Shown one piece after another: positions 18,672 through 26,858 of a DNA stretch of 64,000 bases (position 1 is its first letter; each line of letters begins with the position of its first letter). Source of the DNA: Streptomyces marincola (GTDB lineage: Bacteria; Actinomycetota; Actinomycetes; Streptomycetales; Streptomycetaceae). Made by a program: the position numbers and the translations under genes. The stretch covers positions 558,001 to 622,000 of the forward strand of contig NZ_CP084541.1 of NCBI RefSeq assembly GCF_020410765.1. Direction: 5' to 3'. The notes under the pieces were generated by a model. It made no database searches. It saw only the letters and a list, made by a program, of their open reading frames with translations, and was not told where the DNA came from.

Positions 18672-19664
18672 ATGCCCGTCCGCCCCGCCCGCGCCACCGC
18701 CCGCCGTCCGCACGCGTGCGCCGCCGTGTGCGCGGCCGGCCTGCTGACGGCGCTGTCCCCGCCCGCCGTCGCCGCGCACGCGGCGACGGCCGTCGTCGAG
18801 GTGGCGGACGCCGAGCAGTTGGCAGCGGCCCTGGCCGACGCGTCGCCCGGGGACACGATCCGCCTCGCGGCCGGCACCTACCGGGGCAATTTCGACGCCA
18901 CCGCGGACGGCACCGCCGACGCCCCCATCACGCTGACGGGCCCGGCCGGCGCCGTGCTGACCGCCCGCGGCGGCTACGGGCTGCACCTCGACGGCGCCGC
19001 CCACTGGAACCTGTCAGGCTTCACCGTCACCGGCGGCCAGAAGGGCATCGTCATGGACGCCTCCGACCACGTGCACATCACCGGCGTGACCCTGCACGAC
19101 CTGGCGATGGAGGCGGTCCACTTCCGCGACTCAAGCTCCCACGGTTCCCTGCGCGACTCGCGCGTGCACGACACCGGCACCGACGGCCGCGGCATGGGCG
19201 AGGGCGTCTACGTGGGCAGCGCGGGCGACACCGACGACCGCAGCGACCACGTCCTCATCCAGGGCAACCACCTCGGGCCCGGCATCGGCGGCGAGAACGT
19301 CGACATCAAGGAGGGCACGACCGGGGCCAGGATCATCGGCAACACCTTCGACGGCAGCGGCCTGACCGGCGCCCACTACGACGACTCCTGGGTCGACATC
19401 AAGGGCAACGACGTGCTCGTCGAGGGCAACACCGGCACCCGCACCACGAACGACGGGTTCCAGACCCACCAGGTGCGCGACGGCTGGGGCTGCGGCACCG
19501 TCTTCCGCGACAACCACGCGGACCTCACCGGCGCCACGGGACCGGACCGCTACGCGATCAACGTCACCCGCCACGACCCGGCCACCTGCCCGGTGACGGT
19601 CACCGGCGACAACACCGTCACCGGAGGGAACGGCCTGGTCAATCCGGGCGTACCGGTCGGCTGA
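18672..19664 (+). CDS. Secreted right-handed parallel beta-helix protein
   Basis: The 330-residue protein has a signal peptide: a basic start (PVRPARATARRPH), a hydrophobic core (AAVCAAGLLTAL) and an AHA-type cleavage region near residue 38. The rest shows the repeating short-strand pattern of pectate-lyase-like/NosD-type beta-helices (ITLTGPAGAV, HLDGAAHWNLSGFTVTG, VHITGVTLHDL, VLIQGNHLG, ARIIGNTFDGSG). Many members bind or cleave polysaccharides, but no pectate lyase catalytic motif is clear. GAAGGAG four bases before ATG supports the start. Its neighbours are secreted glycosidases, suggesting plant-polymer use. Confidence 0.8.
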   Translation: MPVRPARATARRPHACAAVCAAGLLTALSPPAVAAHAATAVVEVADAEQLAAALADASPGDTIRLAAGTYRGNFDATADGTADAPITLTGPAGAVLTARGGYGLHLDGAAHWNLSGFTVTGGQKGIVMDASDHVHITGVTLHDLAMEAVHFRDSSSHGSLRDSRVHDTGTDGRGMGEGVYVGSAGDTDDRSDHVLIQGNHLGPGIGGENVDIKEGTTGARIIGNTFDGSGLTGAHYDDSWVDIKGNDVLVEGNTGTRTTNDGFQTHQVRDGWGCGTVFRDNHADLTGATGPDRYAINVTRHDPATCPVTVTGDNTVTGGNGLVNPGVPVG

Positions 19665-19690
19665 ACCAGGCCGGGCCCCGGCCGGTCCTG

Positions 19691-20926
19691 TCAGTCGCGG
19701 TAGTGGTCCTCGTGCACGCGGCTCATGGCGCCGACCGGATCGGCCACGACCTGGGACGCCGAGTAGAAGACGTGCCCCCCGACGTTCGCGAGGTCGCGGC
19801 ACAGCGTGAGGTGGCGCGACAACTCGGCCGGATCCTGCCACGCCTCGGGCTGCGCGGGATCCCCCGCCTTGTAGATCGCCTCCCCGATGTGCAGCGCCGT
19901 GCCGGTGCCCCCGACGACGTCCGACCACCAGCGGACGAGCGTCTCGTAGTCGGCCGCCTCGTGGCCGATGTGCCAGTACACCTGCGGCATCACGTAGTCG
20001 AGCAGCCCGCCCTTGACCCACGCCCGCACGTCCGCGTAGAGGTCGTCGTAGGTCTGGACCCCGCCGCGCGTGTCCGAGCCGAGCGGATCGGTCGCCTTGT
20101 TCCGCCAGACGGCGAACGGGCTCACGCCGAACGGGATGCCGGGCCGGGCGGCGCGCACCCGGTCGCCCATCTCCCGCACGAGCAGGTCGATGTTGTGCCG
20201 ACGCCAGTCGCCGCGGTCGCCGAAGTCGCCGCCGTGCTCGCGGAACGCCGCGTCGTCGTCGAACTCCTCGCCCGCCACCGGGTACGGGTAGAAGTAGTCG
20301 TCCCAGTGCACGCCGTCGACGTCGTAGGACTCGACCGCGTGCATCATGGCGTCCTGCACGAAGGCCCTGACCTCCGGCAGCCCGGGGTTGTAGTAGAGCC
20401 GCCCGCCGTAGCGCACGGCCCAGTCGGGGTGCTCGCGGACCGGGTGGCCCTCCGCCAGCCGCCCGATGTCCCCGTGCGTGGCGACGCGGTAGGGGTTGAA
20501 CCAGGCGTGCAGGTCGAGGCCGCGGCTGTGCGCCTCGCGGACGGCGAAGTCCAGCGGGTCCCAGCCCGGGTCGCGCCCGGGCTCACCGGTGAGCCACTGC
20601 GACCACGGCTCGTGCGGCGAGGGCCACAGCGCGTCGGCGGTCGGACGGACCTGGAGGAACACGGTGTTGAGCCGCCAGTCGGCCGCCGCGTCCAGCAGCC
20701 CGGTCAGCTCCGCCCGCGCCTCGTCGGCCGGAAGTCCCTGCCCGCCGGGCCAGTCGATGTTGGCGACGGTCGCGATCCACATGCCGCGCATCTCCGGCAC
20801 GTCCCGCTCCCGCCGCCGGCCGGCGGCCCCGAACGGCACGTGGGCCGCGGCCCGGCTCAGCGTCAGCGCCCCCGCGACCGTTCCGAAGGCCGCGACGGCC
20901 AGACCCCTGCGGCTGATACGTCCCAT
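19691..20926 (-). CDS. Tat-exported glycosyl hydrolase-like family 10 (GHL10) protein
   Basis: The 411-residue protein begins MGRISRRGLAVAAFGTVAGAL, a twin-arginine signal peptide (S-R-R-G-L-A), and has a cleavage region near residue 35. The mature part carries the GHL10/DUF187 hallmarks: MRGMWIATVANIDWP, LNTVFLQVRP, LHAWFNPYRV and YDVDGVHWDDYFYPYP, where the Asp pair is a likely catalytic/active-site element. It probably hydrolyses an extracellular glycan. ATG 20926 is the start that exposes the Tat motif; an upstream in-frame start at 21007 would bury it. tatA and tatC are in the same window. It is divergent from the GH74 gene and shares the CebR-box region. Confidence 0.85.
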   Translation of the reverse strand: MGRISRRGLAVAAFGTVAGALTLSRAAAHVPFGAAGRRRERDVPEMRGMWIATVANIDWPGGQGLPADEARAELTGLLDAAADWRLNTVFLQVRPTADALWPSPHEPWSQWLTGEPGRDPGWDPLDFAVREAHSRGLDLHAWFNPYRVATHGDIGRLAEGHPVREHPDWAVRYGGRLYYNPGLPEVRAFVQDAMMHAVESYDVDGVHWDDYFYPYPVAGEEFDDDAAFREHGGDFGDRGDWRRHNIDLLVREMGDRVRAARPGIPFGVSPFAVWRNKATDPLGSDTRGGVQTYDDLYADVRAWVKGGLLDYVMPQVYWHIGHEAADYETLVRWWSDVVGGTGTALHIGEAIYKAGDPAQPEAWQDPAELSRHLTLCRDLANVGGHVFYSASQVVADPVGAMSRVHEDHYRD

Positions 20927-21053
20927 GTCCTGCCCCCTTTCGTCTCCCACCGTCACGCATACCCAGCACAGGGTGACGCCGATCCTCCACGCCTTCCTCG
21001 CGGACACACCCCTTATGCGAACAACATTCGACAGTTAACATCAGCGACACGCT

Positions 21054-21067
21054 TGGGAGCGCTCCCA
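21054..21067. promoter_or_regulatory. CebR box
   Basis: TGGGAGCGCTCCCA is an exact 14-bp palindrome identical to the known Streptomyces operator of CebR, the cello-oligosaccharide-responsive LacI repressor. It lies 65 bp upstream of the GH74 start and 127 bp upstream of the divergent GHL10 start, next to a locally AT-rich stretch (about 21012-21048) that likely contains the promoters. Predicts induction by cellobiose/cellotriose. Confidence 0.85.
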
Positions 21068-21132
21068 CTGCTTTGCCCACCCCCCAGATCCACCACCGCC
21101 GTGCGCGGCGGAGCGCGGAGAGGAGCACCAGC

Positions 21133-23829
21133 GTGCGCAGAAGGAGACCGGCCACGGCCTTGCTGGCCGGCCTGGCACTCACCGGCGGGCTGCTGACGGC
21201 CGGCACGGCCGCGGCCACGGCCCCGGCGGCCCGGGCCGCCGACCCGGGCAGGGCGCCGGGGACCGCGGCGGCCGAACACTACACGTGGGACAACGCGCAG
21301 ATCGGCGGCGGCGGCTTCGTCCCCGGCATCGTCTTCAACCGCTCGGAACCCGGCCTCGCCTACGCGCGGACCGACATCGGCGGGGCCTACCGCTGGGACG
21401 AGGCCGAGCAGGAGTGGATCCCGCTCCTCGACCACGTCGGCTGGGACGAGTGGGGCTACTCGGGCGTCGCCTCGATCGCCACCGACGCGGTCGACCCGGA
21501 CCGCGTCTACGCGGCGGTCGGCACCTACACCAACGACTGGGACCCCAACAACGGCGCGGTGCTGCGTTCCTCGGACCGCGGCGAGACCTGGCAGACCAGC
21601 GAACTGCCGTTCAAGCTCGGCGGGAACATGCCGGGGCGCGGCATGGGCGAGCGGCTCGTGGTCGACCCGAACGACAACGACGTGCTGTACCTCGGCGCGC
21701 CGAGCGGCCACGGCCTGTGGCGCAGCACGGACGCCGGGGAGACGTGGGCCGAGGTCGCCTCCTTCCCCAACCCGGGCGACTACGTGCTCAACCCGGACGA
21801 CCCCTGGGGACTTGAGAACGACATCATCGGCGTCGCCTGGATCACGTTCGACCCGGCGACCGGCTCGCCCGGCAGTCCGACGCAGACCCTGTACGCCGGC
21901 GTGGCCGACCTGGAGGAGAGCGTCTACCGCTCCACCGACGGCGGCGCGACGTGGCAGGCGGTGCCGGGCCAGCCGACCGGCTTCCTGCCGCACAAGGGCG
22001 TGCTCGACGAGGAGAACGGCCACCTGTACATCGCCACCAGCGACAACCCGGGCCCGTACGCGGGCGAGGACGGCGAGGTGTGGCGCCTGGACACCGCGGA
22101 CGGCACGTGGACCGACGTGTCGCCGGTCCCGGCCGGCGGCGACCGCTGGTTCGGCTTCAGCGGCCTGACCGTGGACCGGCAGAACCCGGGCACCGTCATG
22201 GTGACGGGCTACAGCTCGTGGTGGCCCGACACGCAGATCTTCCGGTCCACCGACAGCGGCGAGAACTGGACGCAGGCGTGGTCGTGGGGCGCCTACCCCG
22301 AGCGCGCCAAGCGCTACGAGATGGACATCTCCGAGTTCCCGTGGCTGACGTTCGGCTCGAACCCGCAGCCGCCCGAGGAGACCCCGAAGCTCGGGTGGAT
22401 GACCGAGGGCATGGAGATCGACCCGTTCGACTCCGACCGGCTGATGTACGGCACGGGCGCGACGCTGTACGGCACCACGGAACTGACCAACTGGGACCGC
22501 GACGAGACCTTCACCGTGCGGCCCATGGTGCGCGGCCTTGAGGAGACCTCGGTGCAGGACCTGGCCGCGCCGCCCGGCGCCACCGAGGTGCTCAGCGGCC
22601 TCGGCGACGTGGGCGGCTTCCGGCACACCGACGTGGAGCGGGTGCCCGACGCGATGTTCCCGGCGTTCGGCACGACCACGAGCCTGGACTTCGCCGAGCT
22701 GTCCCCCGGCACCGTCGTGCGCGTGGGCAACCACGTGGGCGAGGGAACGGCCCCGCTGGTCGGCTTCTCCACCGACGGCGGGTCCACCTGGTTCCAGGGC
22801 ACCGCGCCCTCGGGCGCCACGGGCGGCACCGTGGCCGCGGCGGCGGACGGCAGCCGGTTCGTGTGGAGCCCGGCCGAGGGCGCGGGTCCGCACGTCTCGG
22901 TCGGGTTCGGCAACAGCTGGACCGCGTCCCGCGGGCTGCCGCAGGGCGCCAGGGTCGAGGCGGACCGCGTCGACCCCGACGTGTTCTACGGCATCGCGGG
23001 CGGCACCTTCTACGTCAGCACGGACGGCGGCGCGACGTTCAGCGCCTCGGCCGCCACCGGGCTGCCCACGGGCGACGTCCGCTTCGCCGCCGTGCCGGGT
23101 GCGCGCGGCGACGTGTGGGTGGCGGGCGGCGGCCTGTGGCGCTCAACGGACGCGGGGGCCACGTTCACCGAGGTCGAGGGCATCGCGGCGGACAACATCG
23201 GGTTCGGGGCCGCGGCGCCGGGCGCCGACTACCACGCGCTGTACAGCAGCGGCGTCGTCGACGGCGTGCGCGGCATCCACAGGTCCCTGGACGCGGGCGC
23301 CACCTGGGAGCGGATCAACGACGACGAGCACCAGTGGGCCTGGACCGGTTCCGCGATCACCGGTGACCCGGACGTGTTCGGCCGGGTATACATCGGTACG
23401 AACGGGCGCGGTGTGATCTACGGCGACACCTCGGAGTCCGGCGGCGGCGAGCCGGGCCCCGGCCCCGGTCCCGGTCCCGGTCCCGGCCCAGGTGAGCCGC
23501 CGGCCGAGGCCGACTGCTCGGTGGGCTACCGCGTGAGCGGGCAGTGGCAGGGCGGCTTCCAGGGTGAGGTCACGCTGCGGAACACGGGCGAAGAGCCGCT
23601 GTCCGACTGGCGCCTGACCTGGGCGTTCCCCTCCGGGCAGCGCATCGGCCACCTGTGGAACGGCACCTACGCGCAAAGCGGAGCGGACGTCACCGTCTCC
23701 CCCGCCGCGTGGAACGCGACCCTGGCGCCCGGGGCCTCCGCCACGATCGGCTTCACCGGCAGCTGGTCGGGGAGCAACGAGGTGCCGCGCGCGTTCGCGG
23801 TCGACGGCACCGCCTGCGCCACCGGCTGA
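21133..23829 (+). CDS. Secreted GH74 xyloglucanase with C-terminal CBM2
   Basis: This 898-residue extracellular enzyme should cleave the beta-1,4-glucan backbone of xyloglucan. A basic signal peptide covers about residues 1-36. The two-propeller GH74 catalytic domain begins NAQIGGGGFVPGIVFN, with YARTDIGGAYRW carrying the likely catalytic Asp (about D81) and a second in GLGDVGGF. Several Asp-box repeats (STDGGATW, SSDRGETW) are visible. A Gly-Pro repeat linker near 775-790 leads to a cellulose-binding CBM2 domain with flanking cysteines (ADCSVGYRV ... GTACATG). GTG 21133 has AGGAG seven bases upstream. The upstream CebR box predicts cellobiose control. Confidence 0.95.
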   Translation: MRRRRPATALLAGLALTGGLLTAGTAAATAPAARAADPGRAPGTAAAEHYTWDNAQIGGGGFVPGIVFNRSEPGLAYARTDIGGAYRWDEAEQEWIPLLDHVGWDEWGYSGVASIATDAVDPDRVYAAVGTYTNDWDPNNGAVLRSSDRGETWQTSELPFKLGGNMPGRGMGERLVVDPNDNDVLYLGAPSGHGLWRSTDAGETWAEVASFPNPGDYVLNPDDPWGLENDIIGVAWITFDPATGSPGSPTQTLYAGVADLEESVYRSTDGGATWQAVPGQPTGFLPHKGVLDEENGHLYIATSDNPGPYAGEDGEVWRLDTADGTWTDVSPVPAGGDRWFGFSGLTVDRQNPGTVMVTGYSSWWPDTQIFRSTDSGENWTQAWSWGAYPERAKRYEMDISEFPWLTFGSNPQPPEETPKLGWMTEGMEIDPFDSDRLMYGTGATLYGTTELTNWDRDETFTVRPMVRGLEETSVQDLAAPPGATEVLSGLGDVGGFRHTDVERVPDAMFPAFGTTTSLDFAELSPGTVVRVGNHVGEGTAPLVGFSTDGGSTWFQGTAPSGATGGTVAAAADGSRFVWSPAEGAGPHVSVGFGNSWTASRGLPQGARVEADRVDPDVFYGIAGGTFYVSTDGGATFSASAATGLPTGDVRFAAVPGARGDVWVAGGGLWRSTDAGATFTEVEGIAADNIGFGAAAPGADYHALYSSGVVDGVRGIHRSLDAGATWERINDDEHQWAWTGSAITGDPDVFGRVYIGTNGRGVIYGDTSESGGGEPGPGPGPGPGPGPGEPPAEADCSVGYRVSGQWQGGFQGEVTLRNTGEEPLSDWRLTWAFPSGQRIGHLWNGTYAQSGADVTVSPAAWNATLAPGASATIGFTGSWSGSNEVPRAFAVDGTACATG

Positions 23830-23844
23830 GCGACCCGGCACGGA

Positions 23845-23880
23845 CTCGGGGGGCGCGGGCGGTCGCCTGCGCCCCCCGAG
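23845..23880 (+). terminator. Terminator of the xyloglucanase gene
   Basis: CTCGGGGGGCGC (23845-23856) and GCGCCCCCCGAG (23869-23880) form a perfect 12-bp stem with a 12-base loop, 15 bp after the stop codon. No U-tract; GC-hairpin type. Confidence 0.65.
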
Positions 23881-23942
23881 CGGCCGACGCGCCGCAGGCG
23901 GTACGGTCTGGGGATGCGGAAGGATCGGCGGAGGGGTCTGGT

Positions 23943-24809
23943 GTGACCGATATCGAACGGGTCGGAGTCGTCGGCTGCGGCCAGATGGGTTCCGGGATCG
24001 CCGAGGTCTGCGCGCGGGCCGGCCTGGACGTCCGGGTGGCGGAGACCACGGGGGAAGCGCTCGAACTGGGCCGCACCCGCCTGGTCAACTCGCTGGACAA
24101 GGCCGTCGCGCGCGGCAAGCTCGACGGGGCGGAACGGGACGCGGCGCTTGAGCGGATGACGTTCACGACGGATCTCGGCGAGTTCGCCGACCGGGACCTG
24201 GTGATCGAGGCGGTCGTCGAGAGCGAGCAGGTGAAGACGGAGATCTTCCATGTGCTCGACCAGGTCGTGACCCGCCAGGACGCCCTGCTCGCGTCGAACA
24301 CCTCCGCGATCCCCCTGGTGAACCTCGCGGTGGCGACCACGCGCCCCGCGCAGGTGCTCGGCATCCACTTCTTCAACCCCGCGCAGGTGCAGCGGCTCGT
24401 CGAGCTGATCCCCGCGCTGACCACGTCGGAGGAGACGGTCAGGCGGGCGGAGCGGCTGGTGTCCGACGTGCTGGGCAAGCACCCGATCCGGGCGCAGGAC
24501 CGGTCCGGATTCGTGGTCAACGCGCTGCTCATCCCCTACCTGCTCGCCGCCGTGCGGATGTTCGAGTCGGGCGCCGCGAGCCGCGAGGACATCGACAGCG
24601 GGATGGAGCAGGGGTGCGCGCACCCGCTCGGGCCGCTGAAGACCGCGGACCTGATCGGCCTCGACACGGTGGTGTCCATCGCCGAGTCGATGTACGCGGA
24701 GCTGAAGGAGCCGCTGTACGCGCCGCCGCCGCTGCTGCTGCGCATGGTGGCCGCGGGGCAGCTGGGCAGGAAGTCGGGGGCCGGCTTCTACCCGTACCCG
24801 GCGGGCTGA
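23943..24809 (+). CDS. 3-hydroxybutyryl-CoA dehydrogenase
   Basis: The 288-residue member of the 3-hydroxyacyl-CoA dehydrogenase family oxidises (S)-3-hydroxybutyryl-CoA to acetoacetyl-CoA with NAD(P). It shows the N-terminal GVVGCGQMGSGIAEV nucleotide loop and the conserved HFFNPAQVQRLVEL block, whose histidine is catalytic. The NALLIPYLLAAVRMFESG segment and the C-terminal GRKSGAGFY are typical. GTG 23943 is preceded by GGAGGGG, and the frame further upstream belongs to unrelated sequence inside the GH74 gene. It stands alone between a terminator and the convergent ku gene. Role in butyrate/fatty-acid or ethylmalonyl-CoA metabolism is inferred from the family. Confidence 0.93.
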   Translation: MTDIERVGVVGCGQMGSGIAEVCARAGLDVRVAETTGEALELGRTRLVNSLDKAVARGKLDGAERDAALERMTFTTDLGEFADRDLVIEAVVESEQVKTEIFHVLDQVVTRQDALLASNTSAIPLVNLAVATTRPAQVLGIHFFNPAQVQRLVELIPALTTSEETVRRAERLVSDVLGKHPIRAQDRSGFVVNALLIPYLLAAVRMFESGAASREDIDSGMEQGCAHPLGPLKTADLIGLDTVVSIAESMYAELKEPLYAPPPLLLRMVAAGQLGRKSGAGFYPYPAG

Positions 24810-24839
24810 GCCGGCGGCCCTGGCGGGGGCCCGCGCGGT

Positions 24840-25865
24840 TCAGGAGGCGCGTTTGCGGCCCGCCGCCTTCTTCTTGGCGGGCGTGCCGCGTCCCTGGCCC
24901 TTGTCCGCGCCCTCGCCCTCGCCGCCCTGCCGCTCCGCCTGCTTGGACCGCGCCGCCTTCTTGGCGGGCGCCTTCTTCGCCGTCTTCTTCGCGCCGGTCT
25001 GCTTCTCGGTCCGCTTCGCGCCCTTCTTCGCGGACTTCTTGATCGGGGTGATGGTGGCCTCGCGCTCCTCCGTGTCCTCCCCGCGCGCCTCGCGGGCGCT
25101 GCGGACGCTGTCCTCAAGCGCGGCCATCAGGTCGACGACCTTGCCGCCCTCGGGCGCGGCGAACGCGCCGAGGTCGGGCTCGGCGCCCGCGAGCTTCGCG
25201 CCGACCAGGGCCTCCACCGCCTCGCGGTACTCGTCGCGCAGCTCGGCCATGTCGACGGTGCCCAGGGTGTCCATCAGGGTGTCGGCCAGGTCGAGTTCCG
25301 CGTCGCGCACGGTCACCTGCTCGTCGGGGGCCAGCCCGGCGGCCGGCCTGATCTCGTCCGGCCACAGCAGGGTGTGCATGCCGAGCACGTCCTCGTCGTC
25401 CAGGGCCCGGACCAGGGCGAGGGTCTCCCGGCCGCGCATGGCGAGCTTGGCGATGGCGCCCCGCCCGGCGCGGCGCAGCGCCTCCCGCAGCAGCACGTAG
25501 GGTTTGGCCGCGCCCGCGTCGGCCGTCAGGTAGTACGAACGGTCGAGCTGGTAGGGGTCGATGTCGGCGACCGGCACGAAGCCGAGGATCTCCACGGTCC
25601 TGGCCGTGGGCAGGGGCAGCGCGGCCAGGTCGTCGTCGGTGAGCTGGACGAGGGTGCCGTCCCCCGTTTCGTAGCCCTTGCCGATCTCGTCGCTCGGCAC
25701 CTCCTCGCCGTCCAGCTCGCACACCTTGCGGTACCGGATGCGGCCCTCGTCGGAGGTATGGATCTGGCGGAAGGACACGGAGTGGTTCTCCGTGGCACCG
25801 ACCACCTTGATCGGAATCGTCACCAGACCAAATGAAATGGACCCTTTCCATATCGTTCGCACCAT
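24840..25865 (-). CDS. ku: Ku protein (non-homologous end joining)
   Basis: The 341-residue bacterial Ku homodimerises as a ring on double-strand DNA ends. The conserved start VRTIWKGSISFGLVTIPIKV and the block YRKVCELDGEEV identify the family. After the core (about residue 260) comes a lysine/alanine-rich tail (KKSAKKGAKR, KKTAKKAPAKKAAR). This is the extended C-terminus of actinobacterial Ku that binds DNA and is implicated in internal loading. It is divergent from a LigD-type polymerase with only 27 bp between the two ATG codons. A GAAAGGGG ribosome site precedes the start. Confidence 0.96.
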   Translation of the reverse strand: MVRTIWKGSISFGLVTIPIKVVGATENHSVSFRQIHTSDEGRIRYRKVCELDGEEVPSDEIGKGYETGDGTLVQLTDDDLAALPLPTARTVEILGFVPVADIDPYQLDRSYYLTADAGAAKPYVLLREALRRAGRGAIAKLAMRGRETLALVRALDDEDVLGMHTLLWPDEIRPAAGLAPDEQVTVRDAELDLADTLMDTLGTVDMAELRDEYREAVEALVGAKLAGAEPDLGAFAAPEGGKVVDLMAALEDSVRSAREARGEDTEEREATITPIKKSAKKGAKRTEKQTGAKKTAKKAPAKKAARSKQAERQGGEGEGADKGQGRGTPAKKKAAGRKRAS

Positions 25866-25892
25866 CTACCCCTTTCGTGCCACTCTCAGGGT

Positions 25893-26783
25893 ATGCCTGT
25901 CGTCACCGTGGAGGGACGCCGCCTGCCGCTGTCGAACCTGGACAAGGTCATCCACCCGGACGGCACCACCAAGGGAGAGCTGCTGCACTACTACGCGGTC
26001 CACGGGAGCGTCCTCCTCCCCCACCTCGCGGACCGCCCGCTCAGCCTGCTGCGCTACCCGGACGGCCCGGACGGCGGAACGTTCTTCACCAAGAACGTCC
26101 CGCCCGGCACGCCCGACTGGGTGAACACCGCGGAGGTGCCGCGCTCCGGCGGCGGCACCCAGCGGCAGCTCGTCGTGGCCGACCTGCCCGCGCTGGTGTG
26201 GGCGGCGAACCTCGTGGCGGAGTTCCACACCCCGCAGTGGCGCGCGGCCGACCCGGCCATGGCCGACCGGCTCGTTCTCGACCTCGACCCCGGGGCGCCG
26301 GCCACCGTCGTGCAGTGCTGCGAGGTGGCGCGCTGGCTGCGCGACCGGCTGGCCGCCGACGGGCTCACCGCCTACCCGAAGACCTCGGGCGCCAAGGGGC
26401 TGCACCTGCTGTGCCCGCTGCGGCCCACGGCGCCGTCCGCCGCCGTCTCGGCCTACGCCAGGGCGCTGGCCGAGGAGGCCACCGCCGCCCTGCCCGGCCT
26501 CGCCATCGCGACGATGGCCAAGCGCCTGCGTCCCGGCCGGGTGTTCATCGACCACAGCCAGAACGCCGCGCGCAAGACCACCGCGACGCCCTACACGCTG
26601 CGGGCCAGGGCCGCCCCGTTCGTCTCCGCGCCGGTCACCTGGGAGGAGGTCGAGGAGTGCGCGGACCCCGACCGGCTCGCCTTCACCCTCGCCGACCTGC
26701 CCGCCCGGCTGGAGCGGCACGGCGACCTGATGAGCGGCCTCGGCACCGGGCGCGGCGCCGCTCCCCTGCCGGCGGCCGGCTGA
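25893..26783 (+). CDS. LigD-type NHEJ polymerase (primase-polymerase domain)
   Basis: The 296-residue stand-alone polymerase domain of the LigD/archaeo-eukaryotic primase family fills and extends ends during NHEJ, preferring ribonucleotides. The catalytic acidic residues are visible as LDLDPG (D130 and D132) and FIDHSQN (D220). Other marks are NLDKVIHP at the N-terminus and YPKTSGAKGLH. No ATP-dependent ligase or phosphoesterase domain is fused, so the ligase must be encoded elsewhere. The divergent partner is ku. Confidence 0.93.
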   Translation: MPVVTVEGRRLPLSNLDKVIHPDGTTKGELLHYYAVHGSVLLPHLADRPLSLLRYPDGPDGGTFFTKNVPPGTPDWVNTAEVPRSGGGTQRQLVVADLPALVWAANLVAEFHTPQWRAADPAMADRLVLDLDPGAPATVVQCCEVARWLRDRLAADGLTAYPKTSGAKGLHLLCPLRPTAPSAAVSAYARALAEEATAALPGLAIATMAKRLRPGRVFIDHSQNAARKTTATPYTLRARAAPFVSAPVTWEEVEECADPDRLAFTLADLPARLERHGDLMSGLGTGRGAAPLPAAG

Positions 26784-26806
26784 GGCGCGGGCGCCCCGGC
26801 ACGACG

Positions 26807-26848
26807 CCGCCCCGCGCCGCGCCCGGTGACGGGTGCGGCGCGGGGCGG
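26807..26848. terminator. Bidirectional terminator between the polymerase gene and pheT
   Basis: CCGCCCCGCGCCGC (26807-26820) and GCGGCGCGGGGCGG (26835-26848) are perfect 14-bp inverted repeats with a 14-base loop. They lie in the 75-bp gap between convergent genes. Confidence 0.7.
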
Positions 26849-26858
26849 GTGCGCGGTG

